Shown: one piece after another, positions 21,594-31,325 of the stretch
Layout of the letters: each line of letters starts with the position of its first letter
How positions within the stretch are numbered: the stretch's first letter is position 1
Assembly (NCBI RefSeq): GCF_900475315.1
Contig: NZ_LS483369.1
Location: forward strand, 434,001 to 498,000
Length of the DNA: 64,000 nt
Direction: 5' to 3'
Origin: Neisseria cinerea
GTDB lineage: Bacteria; Pseudomonadota; Gammaproteobacteria; Burkholderiales; Neisseriaceae
Made by a program: the position numbers and the translations under genes
Notes under the pieces: model-generated
Seen by the model: only the letters and a program-made list of their open reading frames with translations
Database searches by the model: none
What the model was told of the DNA's origin: nothing

Positions 21594-22307
21594 ATGTTGT
21601 TCCGTAAAACGACCGCCGCCGTTTTAGCGGCAGCCTTGATGTTGAACGGCTGTACGGCAATGATGTGGGGCATGAACGACCCGTTCAGCGAAACGACCGC
21701 CTATAAACACGTTGACAAAGACCAAATCCGCGCCTTCGGTGTGGTTGCCAAAGACAATGCCCAATTGGAAAAGGGCAGCCTGGTGATGATGGGCGGGAAA
21801 TACTGGTTCGTCGTCAATCCTGAAGATTCGGCGAAGCTGACGGGCATTTTGAAGATTGGGTTAGACAAACCCTTCCAAATGGTTCAGCCCAACCCACGCT
21901 TTGCCTACCAAGCCCTGCCGGTCAAACTCGAATCGCCCGGCAGCCAGAATTTCAGTACCGACGACCTTTGCCTGCGCTACGATACCGACAGACCTGCCGA
22001 CATCGCCAAGCTGAAACAGCTTGAGTTTAAAGCGGTCGAACTCGACAATCGGACCATTTACACGCGCTGCGTATCCGCAAAAGGCAAATACTACGCCACG
22101 CCGCAAAAACTGAACGCCGATTATCATTTTGAGCAAAGTGTGCCTGCCGATATTTATTACACGGTTACGGAAAAACATACCGACAAATTCAAGCTGTTTG
22201 AAAATATCTTACATACGCCCCCCTTGTTGATACTGGATGCGGCGGGCGCGGTACTGGCTTTGCCTGCGGCTGCTCTGGGCGCGGTCGTGGATGCCGCCCG
22301 CAAATAA
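21594..22307 (+). CDS. predicted lipoprotein of unknown function
   Basis: A strong GGAGG precedes the ATG at 21594. The 237-residue product has a lipoprotein signal ending LNGC, with Cys20 as the lipidation site. The central region has no motif that I recognise. The C-terminus is hydrophobic, with PPLLILDAAGAVLALPAAALGAVVDAA, so it may also touch the membrane there. It lies 46 bases after darP with an uptake sequence in the gap. It is probably a conserved neisserial protein. Confidence 0.85.
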   Translation: MLFRKTTAAVLAAALMLNGCTAMMWGMNDPFSETTAYKHVDKDQIRAFGVVAKDNAQLEKGSLVMMGGKYWFVVNPEDSAKLTGILKIGLDKPFQMVQPNPRFAYQALPVKLESPGSQNFSTDDLCLRYDTDRPADIAKLKQLEFKAVELDNRTIYTRCVSAKGKYYATPQKLNADYHFEQSVPADIYYTVTEKHTDKFKLFENILHTPPLLILDAAGAVLALPAAALGAVVDAARK

Positions 22308-22312
22308 ACAGC

Positions 22313-22343
22313 AATGCCGTCTGAAAAGCTTTCAGACGGCATT
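22313..22343 (+). terminator. uptake-sequence hairpin before recJ
   Basis: AATGCCGTCTGAAA pairs with TTTCAGACGGCATT, 3-base loop. Confidence 0.7.
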
Positions 22344-22375
22344 TCAGCCTCATCATATCTTGAAAAAACTTCGTC

Positions 22376-24076
22376 ATGTCAGCCAAAATCCAAACCCGAT
22401 CCGTCAATACCGACGTTTTTAATCATTTGCTCACCGCCGGTGCCGATCCTTTAATCGCCCGGCTTTGTGCCTCGCGCGGTGTGCAAAGTCCTGCCGAATT
22501 GGACGACAAGCTTGCTGCGCTTTTGCCGTATCAAACGCTGACAAACTGCGAAGCCGCCGCCGGCCGTTTGGCGGATGCGGTTGAGCGTCAGGAAAAAATC
22601 CTGATTGTCGCCGATTATGATGCAGACGGCGCGACGGCGTGTTCCGTCGGTATGAGCGGTTTGGCGGCGATGGGGGCGAAAGTGGATTTTCTCGTGCCCA
22701 ACCGTTTTGAACACGGCTACGGCTTAACGCCCGAGCTGGCTGAAATCGCGGCGGAGCAAAGCGTGGATTTGCTGATTACGGTCGATAACGGTATCGCCAG
22801 TATTGCAGGCGTGGCGCGTGCGCAGGAATTGGGTTTGGATGTGATTGTAACTGACCACCATCTGCCTGCCGAGACCGTACCCGACTGCATCATCGTCAAT
22901 CCGAACCAAAAAGGCTGCGGTTTTCAAAGCAAAAGCTTGGCGGGCGTGGGCGTGATTTTTTATGTACTGATGGCTTTGCGTGCCGAACTGCGCCGCCGCA
23001 ATTATTTTTCAGACGGCATGAAAGAGCCGAATCTGGGCGACCTTTTGGATTTGGTCGCACTCGGTACCGTTGCCGACGTCGTCTCCCTCGATCACAACAA
23101 CCGTATCCTCGTGTCTCAAGGTTTGAAACGGATGCGTTCGGGCAAAATGCGCCCCGGTATCCGCGCCTTGTTTGAAGTGGCGCGACGGGATTGGCGCAAG
23201 GCTCAGCCGTTTGATATGGGCTTTGCGTTGGGGCCGCGCATCAACGCCGCCGGACGGTTGGACGATATGTCGGTCGGCATTGCCTGTCTGTTGGCGCGAG
23301 ATGATGCCGAGGCGCAGGAACTGGCAGCTCAGTTAAACAATCTCAATATCGAACGTCGCGAAATCGAGCAATCTATGCTGCAAGACGCGCTGAATGATTT
23401 TCCCGAAACCCTGCCTTCAGGGCAGACAACTTTGGTGGCGTATCGCGACGACTTCCATCAAGGCGTGGTCGGCATCGTTGCCAGCCGCCTCAAAGACCGT
23501 TTTTATCGTCCGACCATCGTGTTTGCGCCTGCCGACAACGGCGAAGTGCGCGGTTCGGGACGTTCCATTCCCAATCTGCACCTGCGCGATGCTTTGGACT
23601 TGGTGTCCAAACGCCATCCCGATTTGATTTTGAAATTCGGCGGACACGCGATGGCGGCGGGTTTGAGCATACTCGAACACAATATTCCCGCGTTTCAGAC
23701 GGCCTTTGAAGAAGCCGTGCGCGAGATGGTGTGCGAAGACGATTTGTCGCAAACCTTCATCACCGACGGCAGCCTGCCTGCACGCGACATCACGTTGGAA
23801 CAGGCGCAAAACCTCGCCCGACACGTTTGGGGGCAGGGCTTCGCTCCGCCGAGTTTTACCGACGAATTTCACGTCGTCCGCCAGCAGCCGTTGGGCGCGG
23901 AGGGAAAACACAAAAAAGTCTGGCTGCAAAAAGACGGCTGCGAATTTGAAGCCATGTTTTGGCGTTGCAGCGAAGACATCCCCGAATACATCCGCACGGT
24001 GTACCGCCCCGTGGCTAACGAATGGCGCAACAATCTCGAATTGCAGCTTTATATCGACTACTGGGAAGCCGCGTAA
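22376..24076 (+). CDS. recJ: single-stranded-DNA exonuclease RecJ
   Basis: 5'-3' exonuclease acting in RecF-pathway recombination, mismatch repair and base excision repair. It has 566 residues. DHH-family motifs are intact: VADYDADGATA (Asp80, Asp82, Asp84), TVDNGI and VTDHHLP (Asp160-His162). The DHHA1 motif FGGHAMAAG lies in the C-terminal half. No Shine-Dalgarno sequence is obvious, but the ATG at 22376 matches the family start. Confidence 0.96.
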   Translation: MSAKIQTRSVNTDVFNHLLTAGADPLIARLCASRGVQSPAELDDKLAALLPYQTLTNCEAAAGRLADAVERQEKILIVADYDADGATACSVGMSGLAAMGAKVDFLVPNRFEHGYGLTPELAEIAAEQSVDLLITVDNGIASIAGVARAQELGLDVIVTDHHLPAETVPDCIIVNPNQKGCGFQSKSLAGVGVIFYVLMALRAELRRRNYFSDGMKEPNLGDLLDLVALGTVADVVSLDHNNRILVSQGLKRMRSGKMRPGIRALFEVARRDWRKAQPFDMGFALGPRINAAGRLDDMSVGIACLLARDDAEAQELAAQLNNLNIERREIEQSMLQDALNDFPETLPSGQTTLVAYRDDFHQGVVGIVASRLKDRFYRPTIVFAPADNGEVRGSGRSIPNLHLRDALDLVSKRHPDLILKFGGHAMAAGLSILEHNIPAFQTAFEEAVREMVCEDDLSQTFITDGSLPARDITLEQAQNLARHVWGQGFAPPSFTDEFHVVRQQPLGAEGKHKKVWLQKDGCEFEAMFWRCSEDIPEYIRTVYRPVANEWRNNLELQLYIDYWEAA

Positions 24077-24082
24077 GTAGTT

Positions 24083-24115
24083 GATGCCGTCTGAGAAGGG
24101 TTTTCAGACGGCATC
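24083..24115 (+). terminator. recJ terminator
   Basis: GATGCCGTCTGAGAA and TTTTCAGACGGCATC. The first copy has one mismatch to the uptake consensus. Confidence 0.6.
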
Positions 24116-24138
24116 GGGTAAACAGAGGAAAAACAAAT

Positions 24139-25062
24139 ATGGAAAACCAAAGACCTGCTTTGGGTTTTTTGTTGGCACTTTTGGCTACGGCAACTTGGGG
24201 GACGCTGCCCATTGCCGCGCAGCAGGTACTGAAATTCATTGATGCGCCGACACTGGTGTGGATACGCTTTACCGTGGCGGCATCCGTGCTGCTGTTTTTT
24301 TTGGCTGCGGCGGGGAGGCTGCCGAAGCGCCGGGATTTTTCTTGGCGGACGTTTAGGCTGTTATTGCTCGGTGTGGCCGGCATTTCGGCAAACTTTGTGC
24401 TGATAGCCCAAGGCCTGCATTATATTTCACCGACCACGACGCAGGTTTTGTGGCAGCTTTCGCCGTTTACCATGATTTTTGTCGGCGTGGTGGTGTTCAA
24501 AGACAGGATGACTGCCGCACAGAGAATCGGTTTGGTTTTGCTGTTAATCGGTTTATTTATGTTTTTCAACGATAAATTGGGAGAATTGTCGGGTTTGGGC
24601 GCGTATGCGCAAGGCGTGTTGCTGTGCGCGGCAGGCAGTACGGTTTGGGTATGCTACGGCGTGGCACAGAAGCTGTTGTCGGTACAATTCAGCTCGCAAC
24701 AGATTTTGATGCTGATTTATGCGGCAAGTGCCGCCGTGCTCCTGCCTTTTGCCGAACCGGCGAACATAGGCAGTTTGAAGGGCGTGGCGGCATGGTCATT
24801 CTTTGCCTATTGCTGCATGAATACGTTGATCGGTTACGGTTCGTTCGGCGAGGCATTGAAACACTGGGAGGCTTCCAAAGTCAGTGTGGTTACGACCCTG
24901 ATTCCTGTCTTTACCATGATGTTTTCCATACTCGGACACCATCTTATGCCTGATATTTTTTCCGCACCGGATATGAATGGTTTGGCTTATGCCGGTGCTT
25001 TCATCGTGGTAGGGGGTGCGGTCATGGCGGCAGTCGGAGACAGGCTGTTTAAGTACCGGTAA
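24139..25062 (+). CDS. DMT-superfamily permease (EamA family)
   Basis: A 307-residue membrane protein with ten predicted segments and two EamA repeats; the first is marked ATATWGTLPIAAQQVL and the second YGVAQKLL. The substrate cannot be told from sequence; relatives export amino acids or other metabolites. AGAGGAAAAAC precedes the ATG. It converges on fumC. Confidence 0.88.
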   Translation: MENQRPALGFLLALLATATWGTLPIAAQQVLKFIDAPTLVWIRFTVAASVLLFFLAAAGRLPKRRDFSWRTFRLLLLGVAGISANFVLIAQGLHYISPTTTQVLWQLSPFTMIFVGVVVFKDRMTAAQRIGLVLLLIGLFMFFNDKLGELSGLGAYAQGVLLCAAGSTVWVCYGVAQKLLSVQFSSQQILMLIYAASAAVLLPFAEPANIGSLKGVAAWSFFAYCCMNTLIGYGSFGEALKHWEASKVSVVTTLIPVFTMMFSILGHHLMPDIFSAPDMNGLAYAGAFIVVGGAVMAAVGDRLFKYR

Positions 25063-25088
25063 TGTATACGATAGTGTGCTTATCACGG

Positions 25089-25124
25089 AAAATGCCGTCT
25101 GAACGAGGTTTCAGACGGCATTTT
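25089..25124. terminator. shared terminator of the permease and fumC
   Basis: AAAATGCCGTCTGAA and TTCAGACGGCATTTT with A and T runs on both sides. Confidence 0.8.
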
Positions 25125-25138
25125 ATTTGAGGGAAAGA

Positions 25139-26527
25139 TTAGCGCGGATGAACCATATCGGCAGGAACGACCAATTCATCAAACTCTTCGCCCGTCAACA
25201 AGCCCAATTCGATGGCGGTTTCGCGCAGCGATTTGTCGTTTTTATAAGCGGTTTTGGCGACTTTGGCGGCATTTTCGTAGCCGATTTTACGGTTTAACGC
25301 AGTAACCAGCATCAGGGAATGGTGCAGGAAATAGTCGATTTTTTCCGGCACGGGTTCGATGCCGACGGCGCAGTTTTCGTTGAAGCTGTTGCACGCATCG
25401 CTCAACAGACGGATGGATTGCAAGAGGTTGTAGGCGATAACGGGCATATAGACGTTCAGCTCGAAATTGCCCGACGCGCCCGCCATGCCGATGGTAACGT
25501 CGTTGCCGAACACTTGGCAGCACACCATGGTCATTGCTTCGCATTGGGTCGGGTTGACTTTGCCCGGCATGATGGACGAACCCGGCTCGTTTTCGGGAAT
25601 TTTGATTTCGCCCAAACCGCAGCGCGGACCGCTTGCCAGCCAGCGGATGTCGTTGGCGATTTTGTTCAAGCTTGCCGCCAGCGTTTTCAATGCGCCCGAT
25701 GCGGCAACGGCGGCATCGCGTCCGCCTAAGGCTTCAAATTTGTTCGGCGCGCTGACAAACGGCAGGCCGGACAATTCGGCGAGCTTGGCGGCGGCTTTTT
25801 CGGCGTATTCGGGATGGCTGTTCAAACCTGTGCCAACTGCTGTGCCGCCTAAGGCGAGTTCGTACAAACCTTTGAGCGCGTCGTTCAGACGGCCTAAGCC
25901 GTGGTCGAGCTGGGAAACGTAGCCGGAAAATTCTTGACCCAAAGTCAGCGGCGTCGCGTCCTGCAAGTGGGTACGGCCGATTTTAACAATGGGGGCGAAG
26001 GCTTGGGCTTTTTTGTCCAATGTATCGCGCAAGGCTTTTACCGCCGGAATAAGGTGGCGGTTGATTTCAATCGCGGCGGCGACATGGATAGCAGTCGGGA
26101 ACGCGTCATTGGTCGATTGAGCGTGGTTCACATGGTCGTTGGGATGGACGGGCTGATACGCCGCCAAACCCGTACCGGCGATTTCGTTGGCACGGTTCGC
26201 CAGCACTTCGTTCATGTTCATATTGGACTGCGTGCCGGAGCCAGTCTGCCAAACCACTAAGGGGAACTGCCCGTCGAGCTTGCCGTTTAACACATCATCC
26301 GCCGCCTGCGTAATCAAATCCGCCTGTTCGGGCTTAATCCTACCGAGGGAAACATTGGTGGCGGCAGCGGCTTTTTTCACCAGCGCCAAAGCATAAATCA
26401 GCGGCTGCGGCAGGGTTTCGCCGCCGATTTTGAAATTGTTGCGGCTGCGCTGGGTCTGCGCGCCCCAATAGGCTTCGGACGGGACTTCGACATTGCCCAT
26501 GGTGTCGTGTTCGGTACGGGTGCTCAT
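25139..26527 (-). CDS. fumC: class II fumarate hydratase FumC
   Basis: Iron-free fumarase converting fumarate to malate in the TCA cycle. The start at 26527 ([11 protein letters not shown]) follows AAGGAG and gives 462 residues. The superfamily signature [11 protein letters not shown] and the [15 protein letters not shown] and [14 protein letters not shown] segments of the active site are intact. An upstream in-frame extension is rejected because the ribosome site lies inside it. Confidence 0.97.
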   Translation of the reverse strand: MSTRTEHDTMGNVEVPSEAYWGAQTQRSRNNFKIGGETLPQPLIYALALVKKAAAATNVSLGRIKPEQADLITQAADDVLNGKLDGQFPLVVWQTGSGTQSNMNMNEVLANRANEIAGTGLAAYQPVHPNDHVNHAQSTNDAFPTAIHVAAAIEINRHLIPAVKALRDTLDKKAQAFAPIVKIGRTHLQDATPLTLGQEFSGYVSQLDHGLGRLNDALKGLYELALGGTAVGTGLNSHPEYAEKAAAKLAELSGLPFVSAPNKFEALGGRDAAVAASGALKTLAASLNKIANDIRWLASGPRCGLGEIKIPENEPGSSIMPGKVNPTQCEAMTMVCCQVFGNDVTIGMAGASGNFELNVYMPVIAYNLLQSIRLLSDACNSFNENCAVGIEPVPEKIDYFLHHSLMLVTALNRKIGYENAAKVAKTAYKNDKSLRETAIELGLLTGEEFDELVVPADMVHPR

Positions 26528-26620
26528 GCGTTTCTCCTTTTTAAATGTGAATAAGAGTGATTCGCAAATATTATAATGGAGATTGGTGGGATGAGAAAGC
26601 ATCATGGCAGCGAGAATATA

Positions 26621-26662
26621 AAAATGCCGTCTGAAACCCTAATTGGTTTCAGACGGCATTTG
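26621..26662. terminator. terminator between tkt and fumC
   Basis: ATGCCGTCTGAAACC and GGTTTCAGACGGCAT form a 15-base-pair stem with loop CTAATT, so the palindrome extends three bases beyond the uptake sequence. The purA terminator has nearly the same loop. Confidence 0.8.
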
Positions 26663-26675
26663 TTTAGGTGTGGGG

Positions 26676-28655
26676 TTACAGCACTGATTTCACAGTATCA
26701 ACCACATTTCCCACGGTAAAGCCGAATTCCTTAAACAGCAGTTCGGCAGGGGCGGATTCGCCGAAGCGGTTGATACCGACGACTGCGCCGTTCAGGCCGA
26801 CGTATTTGTACCAGCCGTCGGCGTGTCCGGCTTCTACGGCGATGCGCGGCAGGCTTTCCGGCAGGACGGCGGCTCGATAGGCGGCGTCTTGGCGGTCGAA
26901 GACGTTGGTGGACGGCATGGAAACAACGCGTACGGCGATGTTTTGCGCGGCGAGGGCTTTTTGCGCCTCCAAAGCCAGCTCGACTTCTGAGCCAGTGGCA
27001 ATGATGACGGCTTGGGCGTTGCCTTGGGCTTCGCTGATGACGTAGCCGCCGCGTTTGATGTCGTTCAGTTGTTGTTCGTTGCGCGCTTGGAATTTCAGGT
27101 TTTGACGGCTGAAAATCAGGCAGGACGGGTGGTCTTCGGCTTTTGCCGCTTCCGCCCATGCCACCAGCGATTCGGCGGTATCGCACGGACGCCATACGTC
27201 CATATTCGGAATCAGGCGCAGGGTGGCGATTTGCTCGATAGGTTGGTGGGTCGGGCCGTCTTCGCCCAAACCGATGGAATCGTGGGTGAACACGAACACG
27301 GGGTTGATTTTCATCAGTGCCGCCATGCGCAAGGCGTTGCGTTCGTATTCGCTGAACATCAGGAAGGTCGCGCCAAAGGGTTTCACGCCGCCGTGCAGGG
27401 TAAGGCCGTTCATGATGGCGCCCATGCCGAACTCGCGCACGCCGTAGTGGATGTAGTTGCCGCCTTTGTCGCGGGTAACGGAGACGCTGTTTGACCAGTC
27501 AGTCAGGTTGGACGGGGTAAGGTCGGCAGAACCGCCTACCAGTTCGGGCAGCGCTTTGGCGAGGATTTCGATACTGTTTTGGCTGGCTTTGCGGGTGGCG
27601 ATGGTTTCGGCTTTGGCGCACACTTCTTTCAATGCGGCTTGAACGTATGTATCGAAATTGTCCGGCAGTTTTTTATCCATGCGGCGCACGAATTCTGCGG
27701 CTTCGGCAGGATACTTGGCTTGGTATTGCGCGAACAGTTCGTTCCATTCGGCTTCCAATTTCGCGCCTTGTTCTTTCGCGCTCCATGCGTCGTAAATTTC
27801 TTGCGGGATTTCAAAGGAGGGGTAAGCCCAGCCCAAATGTTTGCGTGTGGCTTCGATTTCGTCTGCGCCCAAAGGTGCGCCGTGGGTTTTATGGCTGCCT
27901 TCTTTGTTGGCACTGCCTTTGCCGATTAAGGTTTTGCAGCAGATGATGGACGGTTTGCCGGTTTCGGCGCGGGCGGCTTCGATGGCCGTCTGAATGGCGG
28001 CGGTGTCATGACCATTTACGTTGGGAACGACGTGCCAGCCGTAGCTTTCAAAGCGTTGCGGGATGTTTTCGGTAAACCAGCCATCCACTTTGCCGTCGAT
28101 GGAAATATTGTTGTCATCATACAAAACAATCAGTTTGCCCAAGCCTAAAGTGCCGGCAAGCGAACAGGCTTCGTGCGATACGCCTTCCATCAGGCAGCCG
28201 TCGCCCATGAAAACGTAGGTGTAATGATCGACGATGTTCAAACCGTCTTTATTAAATTCGGCGGCAAGGATTTTTTCGGCTAATGCCATGCCCACTGCGT
28301 TGGCAATGCCTTGCCCCAACGGGCCGGTTGTGGTTTCCACGCCGTCGGTGTAGCCGTATTCGGGGTGGCCGGGGGTTTTGCTGTGCAGCTGGCGGAAGTT
28401 TTTCAGGTCTTCAATGCTCAGGTTGTAGCCGGTCAGGTGCAGCAGGCTGTACAACAGCATGGATGCGTGGCCGTTGGAGAGGATGAAGCGGTCGCGGTTG
28501 TAGAATTTGGGGTTGGCGGGATTGTGATGCAGGAATTTCGTCCACAATACTTCTGCCATTTCCGCCATGCCCATAGGCGCGCCGGGGTGGCCGGAATTTG
28601 CTTTTTGAACGGCATCTGCGGAGAGGAAACGGATTGCGTTTGCCAGTTGAGACAT
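26676..28655 (-). CDS. tkt: transketolase Tkt
   Basis: Thiamine-diphosphate enzyme moving two-carbon units in the pentose phosphate pathway, 659 residues. The N-terminal pyrophosphate-binding part has [13 protein letters not shown]. The central pyrimidine domain has [18 protein letters not shown]. The C-terminal domain is complete. A histidine typical of phosphate binding is in [11 protein letters not shown] near residue 23. It is transcribed leftward with fumC downstream across a hairpin. Confidence 0.97.
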   Translation of the reverse strand: MSQLANAIRFLSADAVQKANSGHPGAPMGMAEMAEVLWTKFLHHNPANPKFYNRDRFILSNGHASMLLYSLLHLTGYNLSIEDLKNFRQLHSKTPGHPEYGYTDGVETTTGPLGQGIANAVGMALAEKILAAEFNKDGLNIVDHYTYVFMGDGCLMEGVSHEACSLAGTLGLGKLIVLYDDNNISIDGKVDGWFTENIPQRFESYGWHVVPNVNGHDTAAIQTAIEAARAETGKPSIICCKTLIGKGSANKEGSHKTHGAPLGADEIEATRKHLGWAYPSFEIPQEIYDAWSAKEQGAKLEAEWNELFAQYQAKYPAEAAEFVRRMDKKLPDNFDTYVQAALKEVCAKAETIATRKASQNSIEILAKALPELVGGSADLTPSNLTDWSNSVSVTRDKGGNYIHYGVREFGMGAIMNGLTLHGGVKPFGATFLMFSEYERNALRMAALMKINPVFVFTHDSIGLGEDGPTHQPIEQIATLRLIPNMDVWRPCDTAESLVAWAEAAKAEDHPSCLIFSRQNLKFQARNEQQLNDIKRGGYVISEAQGNAQAVIIATGSEVELALEAQKALAAQNIAVRVVSMPSTNVFDRQDAAYRAAVLPESLPRIAVEAGHADGWYKYVGLNGAVVGINRFGESAPAELLFKEFGFTVGNVVDTVKSVL

Positions 28656-28884
28656 TTTATATCTTCCTTGCTGGTGTTTTGGATAAGTGGATGGTTAGAC
28701 GGCGTTGATTATCGCCCGATTCGCATATGCTTTCAAGAAAAGGAGGGGCAGGCGGTACTGCTGTGCCGGAAGGATATATGCTCCGGGTATCGGGATGTTG
28801 GTTTCAGCCTGAATGTGAAAGGTGGTTCTATACTTTTGAAAACAAAGTGTTACAAATTATTTATTGAATAAATAGAGTTTGTTT

Positions 28885-29094
28885 ATGATGAGGGTATCGA
28901 CGTTTTTTGCAGTCATTTGCCTATTTATTTCTTACCCGTTGTTTTTTAATTATATTCAAATAAGGAAGTGTTCAGCACATATAGTTTTGTCCGTGAAGGG
29001 GCGGCGTATTTGGGGGCGGTATTGTTCGGATATTTATCTTTTTGCGTATCAAAATAAGTGCATAAAGTTGTACAATAGCAAGAATGTATTTTGA
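28885..29094 (+). CDS. possible small membrane protein, unrecognised
   Basis: A 69-residue frame starting MMRVSTFFAVICLFISYPLF, with one N-terminal hydrophobic segment and a basic, tyrosine-rich rest. There is no good ribosome site and the base composition is AT-rich compared with neighbours. The 28656-28884 stretch before it holds nothing that I can name apart from the tkt leader. It may be non-coding. Confidence 0.25.
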   Translation: MMRVSTFFAVICLFISYPLFFNYIQIRKCSAHIVLSVKGRRIWGRYCSDIYLFAYQNKCIKLYNSKNVF

Positions 29095-29218
29095 GAAAAA
29101 TATATTTTCTTAAAATATTAAAACGTAAAGATATCAAAAAAAAAAAGCAAAATGCCGTCTGAAAAGAAAACAGTAGCCATGACGGACAAACCATTAATCA
29201 AAAATCAAGGAACGTAGC

Positions 29219-30715
29219 ATGACCACGGAAAATCAAGCCGGTAATCCGGAACCCGAGCACAGCCCGTCCGAAAAAACAAAAGCTGCACCGAAAGTGAAAA
29301 AAACGTTTGATCCGCGTGCCAGCGTGATTCAAATCCATCCCGAAGGCGAACGCATCCATCCGAAAAAAGCGGAAGGGCGGTTCGCCAAATTGCGTATCGC
29401 AGCAGTGTTGGCGACGCAGTTTGTGTTTTACGTCATTCCGTGGTTCAACTGGAGTGGCCGTCAGGCGGTTTTATTCAATATCCCCGACCGTCATTTCTTC
29501 ATTTTCGGATTGTCGTTGGGCATGGGCGATTTGATTTACCTCGCTCTGCTGTTGATGATTTGCGCATTCGGATTGTTTTGGTGGACGACAATTGCCGGTC
29601 GCTTGTGGTGCGGCTATTCTTGCCCGCAAACGGTTTACACGGAAATCATGCTTTGGATTGACAACCTGGTTGAAGGCGACCGAAACAAACGTTTAAAACT
29701 GGAAAAATCGCCTTGGAATTTTACTAAAATCCGCATTAAAGCCACCAAATACCTACTGATTTTCCTTGTCTGTGCGTGGACAGGTATCACTTTTGCAGGC
29801 TGGTTTGTCCCTATCCGCCAGTTTGTTCCCGATTTATTCACCGGAGCAGCAGGTGGCGGCGCGATGTTTGCCGCGGCATTTTACGGTTTCATGACCTTCT
29901 TTTTTGCCCACATTATGCGCGAAAAAGTATGCCTGCATATGTGTCCGTATGCACGTTTCCAAAGCGCGATGTTCGACAAAGACACGCTGATTATTTCCTA
30001 TGATACGGAACGCGGAGAACCGCGCGGAGCCCGCAAGAAAACGGTTAATAAGGAAGAGGCCGGTTTGGGCGACTGTATCAACTGTGCGATGTGCGTTCAA
30101 GTCTGCCCTGTCGGCATCGATATCCGCAACGGCCTGCAATATCAATGTATCGGTTGTGCCGCATGTATCGACGCGTGTGATGAGATTATGGATAAAATGG
30201 GCTATCCGCGCGGATTAATCCGTTATACGACAGAAGGTGCATTGGAACACGAGTATTCCGAAAAAGACATTAAAAAACGGCTGCGCAGGCCGCGCGTAGC
30301 GGGTTACGGTGCGGTGTTGGCGTTAGTTATCATTGCCTTCCTGGTCGGTTTGTCCACGCGCAAAATGGTCGAAGTCGATATTCTGAAAGACCGTGGTGTA
30401 ATGGTGCGCGAAAATGCCAAAGGTTGGCTGGAAAATGCATATAGCCTGCGTATCATCAACAACAGTGAAAAAGAACAGCTGATTACCGCAAGTGTCAAAG
30501 GATTTGACGAAATAGCCCTGACCGGGCTGCCCGAAGGCGGTATAAAAGTGGCTCCGCGCGAAACGGTAACCCTTCCTGTACAAGTCTCTACCATTCCGGA
30601 ATACGCGGACAAAGGCAGTCATCCTATCGAGTTTATCTTCCAATACCGGGAAAGCGGTGCCTCAGACGGCAAGCCGGTTGTTTTGGAAGAAGACGCAACC
30701 TTCATCGGAGAATAA
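29219..30715 (+). CDS. ccoG: cytochrome c oxidase accessory protein CcoG
   Basis: Inner-membrane polyferredoxin needed for cbb3-type oxidase assembly through copper handling (FixG family), 498 residues. It has N-terminal membrane segments, then WCGYSCPQTVYTE, then two 4Fe-4S clusters in CINCAMCVQVCPVGID and CIGCAACIDACD (about 285-325). A further membrane helix follows and a C-terminal Ig-like FixG domain. AAGGAACG precedes the ATG. The next gene starts 2 bases after the stop. Confidence 0.95.
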   Translation: MTTENQAGNPEPEHSPSEKTKAAPKVKKTFDPRASVIQIHPEGERIHPKKAEGRFAKLRIAAVLATQFVFYVIPWFNWSGRQAVLFNIPDRHFFIFGLSLGMGDLIYLALLLMICAFGLFWWTTIAGRLWCGYSCPQTVYTEIMLWIDNLVEGDRNKRLKLEKSPWNFTKIRIKATKYLLIFLVCAWTGITFAGWFVPIRQFVPDLFTGAAGGGAMFAAAFYGFMTFFFAHIMREKVCLHMCPYARFQSAMFDKDTLIISYDTERGEPRGARKKTVNKEEAGLGDCINCAMCVQVCPVGIDIRNGLQYQCIGCAACIDACDEIMDKMGYPRGLIRYTTEGALEHEYSEKDIKKRLRRPRVAGYGAVLALVIIAFLVGLSTRKMVEVDILKDRGVMVRENAKGWLENAYSLRIINNSEKEQLITASVKGFDEIALTGLPEGGIKVAPRETVTLPVQVSTIPEYADKGSHPIEFIFQYRESGASDGKPVVLEEDATFIGE

Positions 30716-30717
30716 CA

Positions 30718-31266
30718 GTGTCTCAAAACAGTCGAATCAAGCCTTGGTACAAACACGTCTGGCCGTGGGTCTTGATGGCGGGTCCGATTTTTGTCGTCAT
30801 CGCCAGCGTCGCCATGTTTTTTGTCGCACAGCAGCACGCGACAGATTTGGTTACGGATGATTATTATAAGGACGGCAAAAATATCGACATCCAGCTTCAT
30901 CGGGATGAAGAGGCTGTCAGACGGCATATCCGGGTGCAGGTCCTCATTTCCCCCGATATGAATGCGGCAAAGGTGTTCGTCAGCGGTGAATTTGACGGGA
31001 ATCAACCGTTAAAGCTGCTGTTGATGCATCCGACCCGCAAGGCGGACGATCAAACCGTAAACCTTAAGCCTGTCGGCGGCGTGCAAAACGATAGGGCGGA
31101 ATATGAAGCGGTGTTTAAAACCCTTCCGCCGACCAACCACTGGTATTTGCGCGTGGAGGATGCGGCAGGGATGTGGCGCGTGGAAAACAAATGGATTACC
31201 AGCCAAGGCAATGCGGTCGATTTGACCCCGATGGATAAACTCTTCAATAATACTGAGAGCAAATAA
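30718..31266 (+). CDS. ccoH: FixH/CcoH-like cbb3 oxidase assembly protein
   Basis: A 182-residue protein with GTG start two bases after ccoG. One membrane segment (WVLMAGPIFVVIASVAMFFVA) is followed by LVTDDYYKDGKNID, the typical FixH motif, and a periplasmic beta domain. The family works with CcoG and CcoS in cbb3 oxidase assembly. The catalytic subunit operon is not in the window. Confidence 0.88.
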   Translation: MSQNSRIKPWYKHVWPWVLMAGPIFVVIASVAMFFVAQQHATDLVTDDYYKDGKNIDIQLHRDEEAVRRHIRVQVLISPDMNAAKVFVSGEFDGNQPLKLLLMHPTRKADDQTVNLKPVGGVQNDRAEYEAVFKTLPPTNHWYLRVEDAAGMWRVENKWITSQGNAVDLTPMDKLFNNTESK

Positions 31267-31269
31267 AGA

Positions 31270-31301
31270 GATGCCGTCTGAAAATTTTCAGACGGCATTT
31301 T
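31270..31301 (+). terminator. ccoGH terminator
   Basis: GATGCCGTCTGAAAA abuts TTTTCAGACGGCATTTT with no loop spacer beyond the stem ends. Confidence 0.85.
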
Positions 31302-31325
31302 GCTACGGTATCGGCTGTTTTGATA

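Noticed and set aside
29136-29151. A-rich homopolymer upstream of ccoG as a phase-variation tract
   Set aside because: It lies about 70 bases before the start codon and not between recognisable promoter hexamers, so no switching mechanism can be supported.
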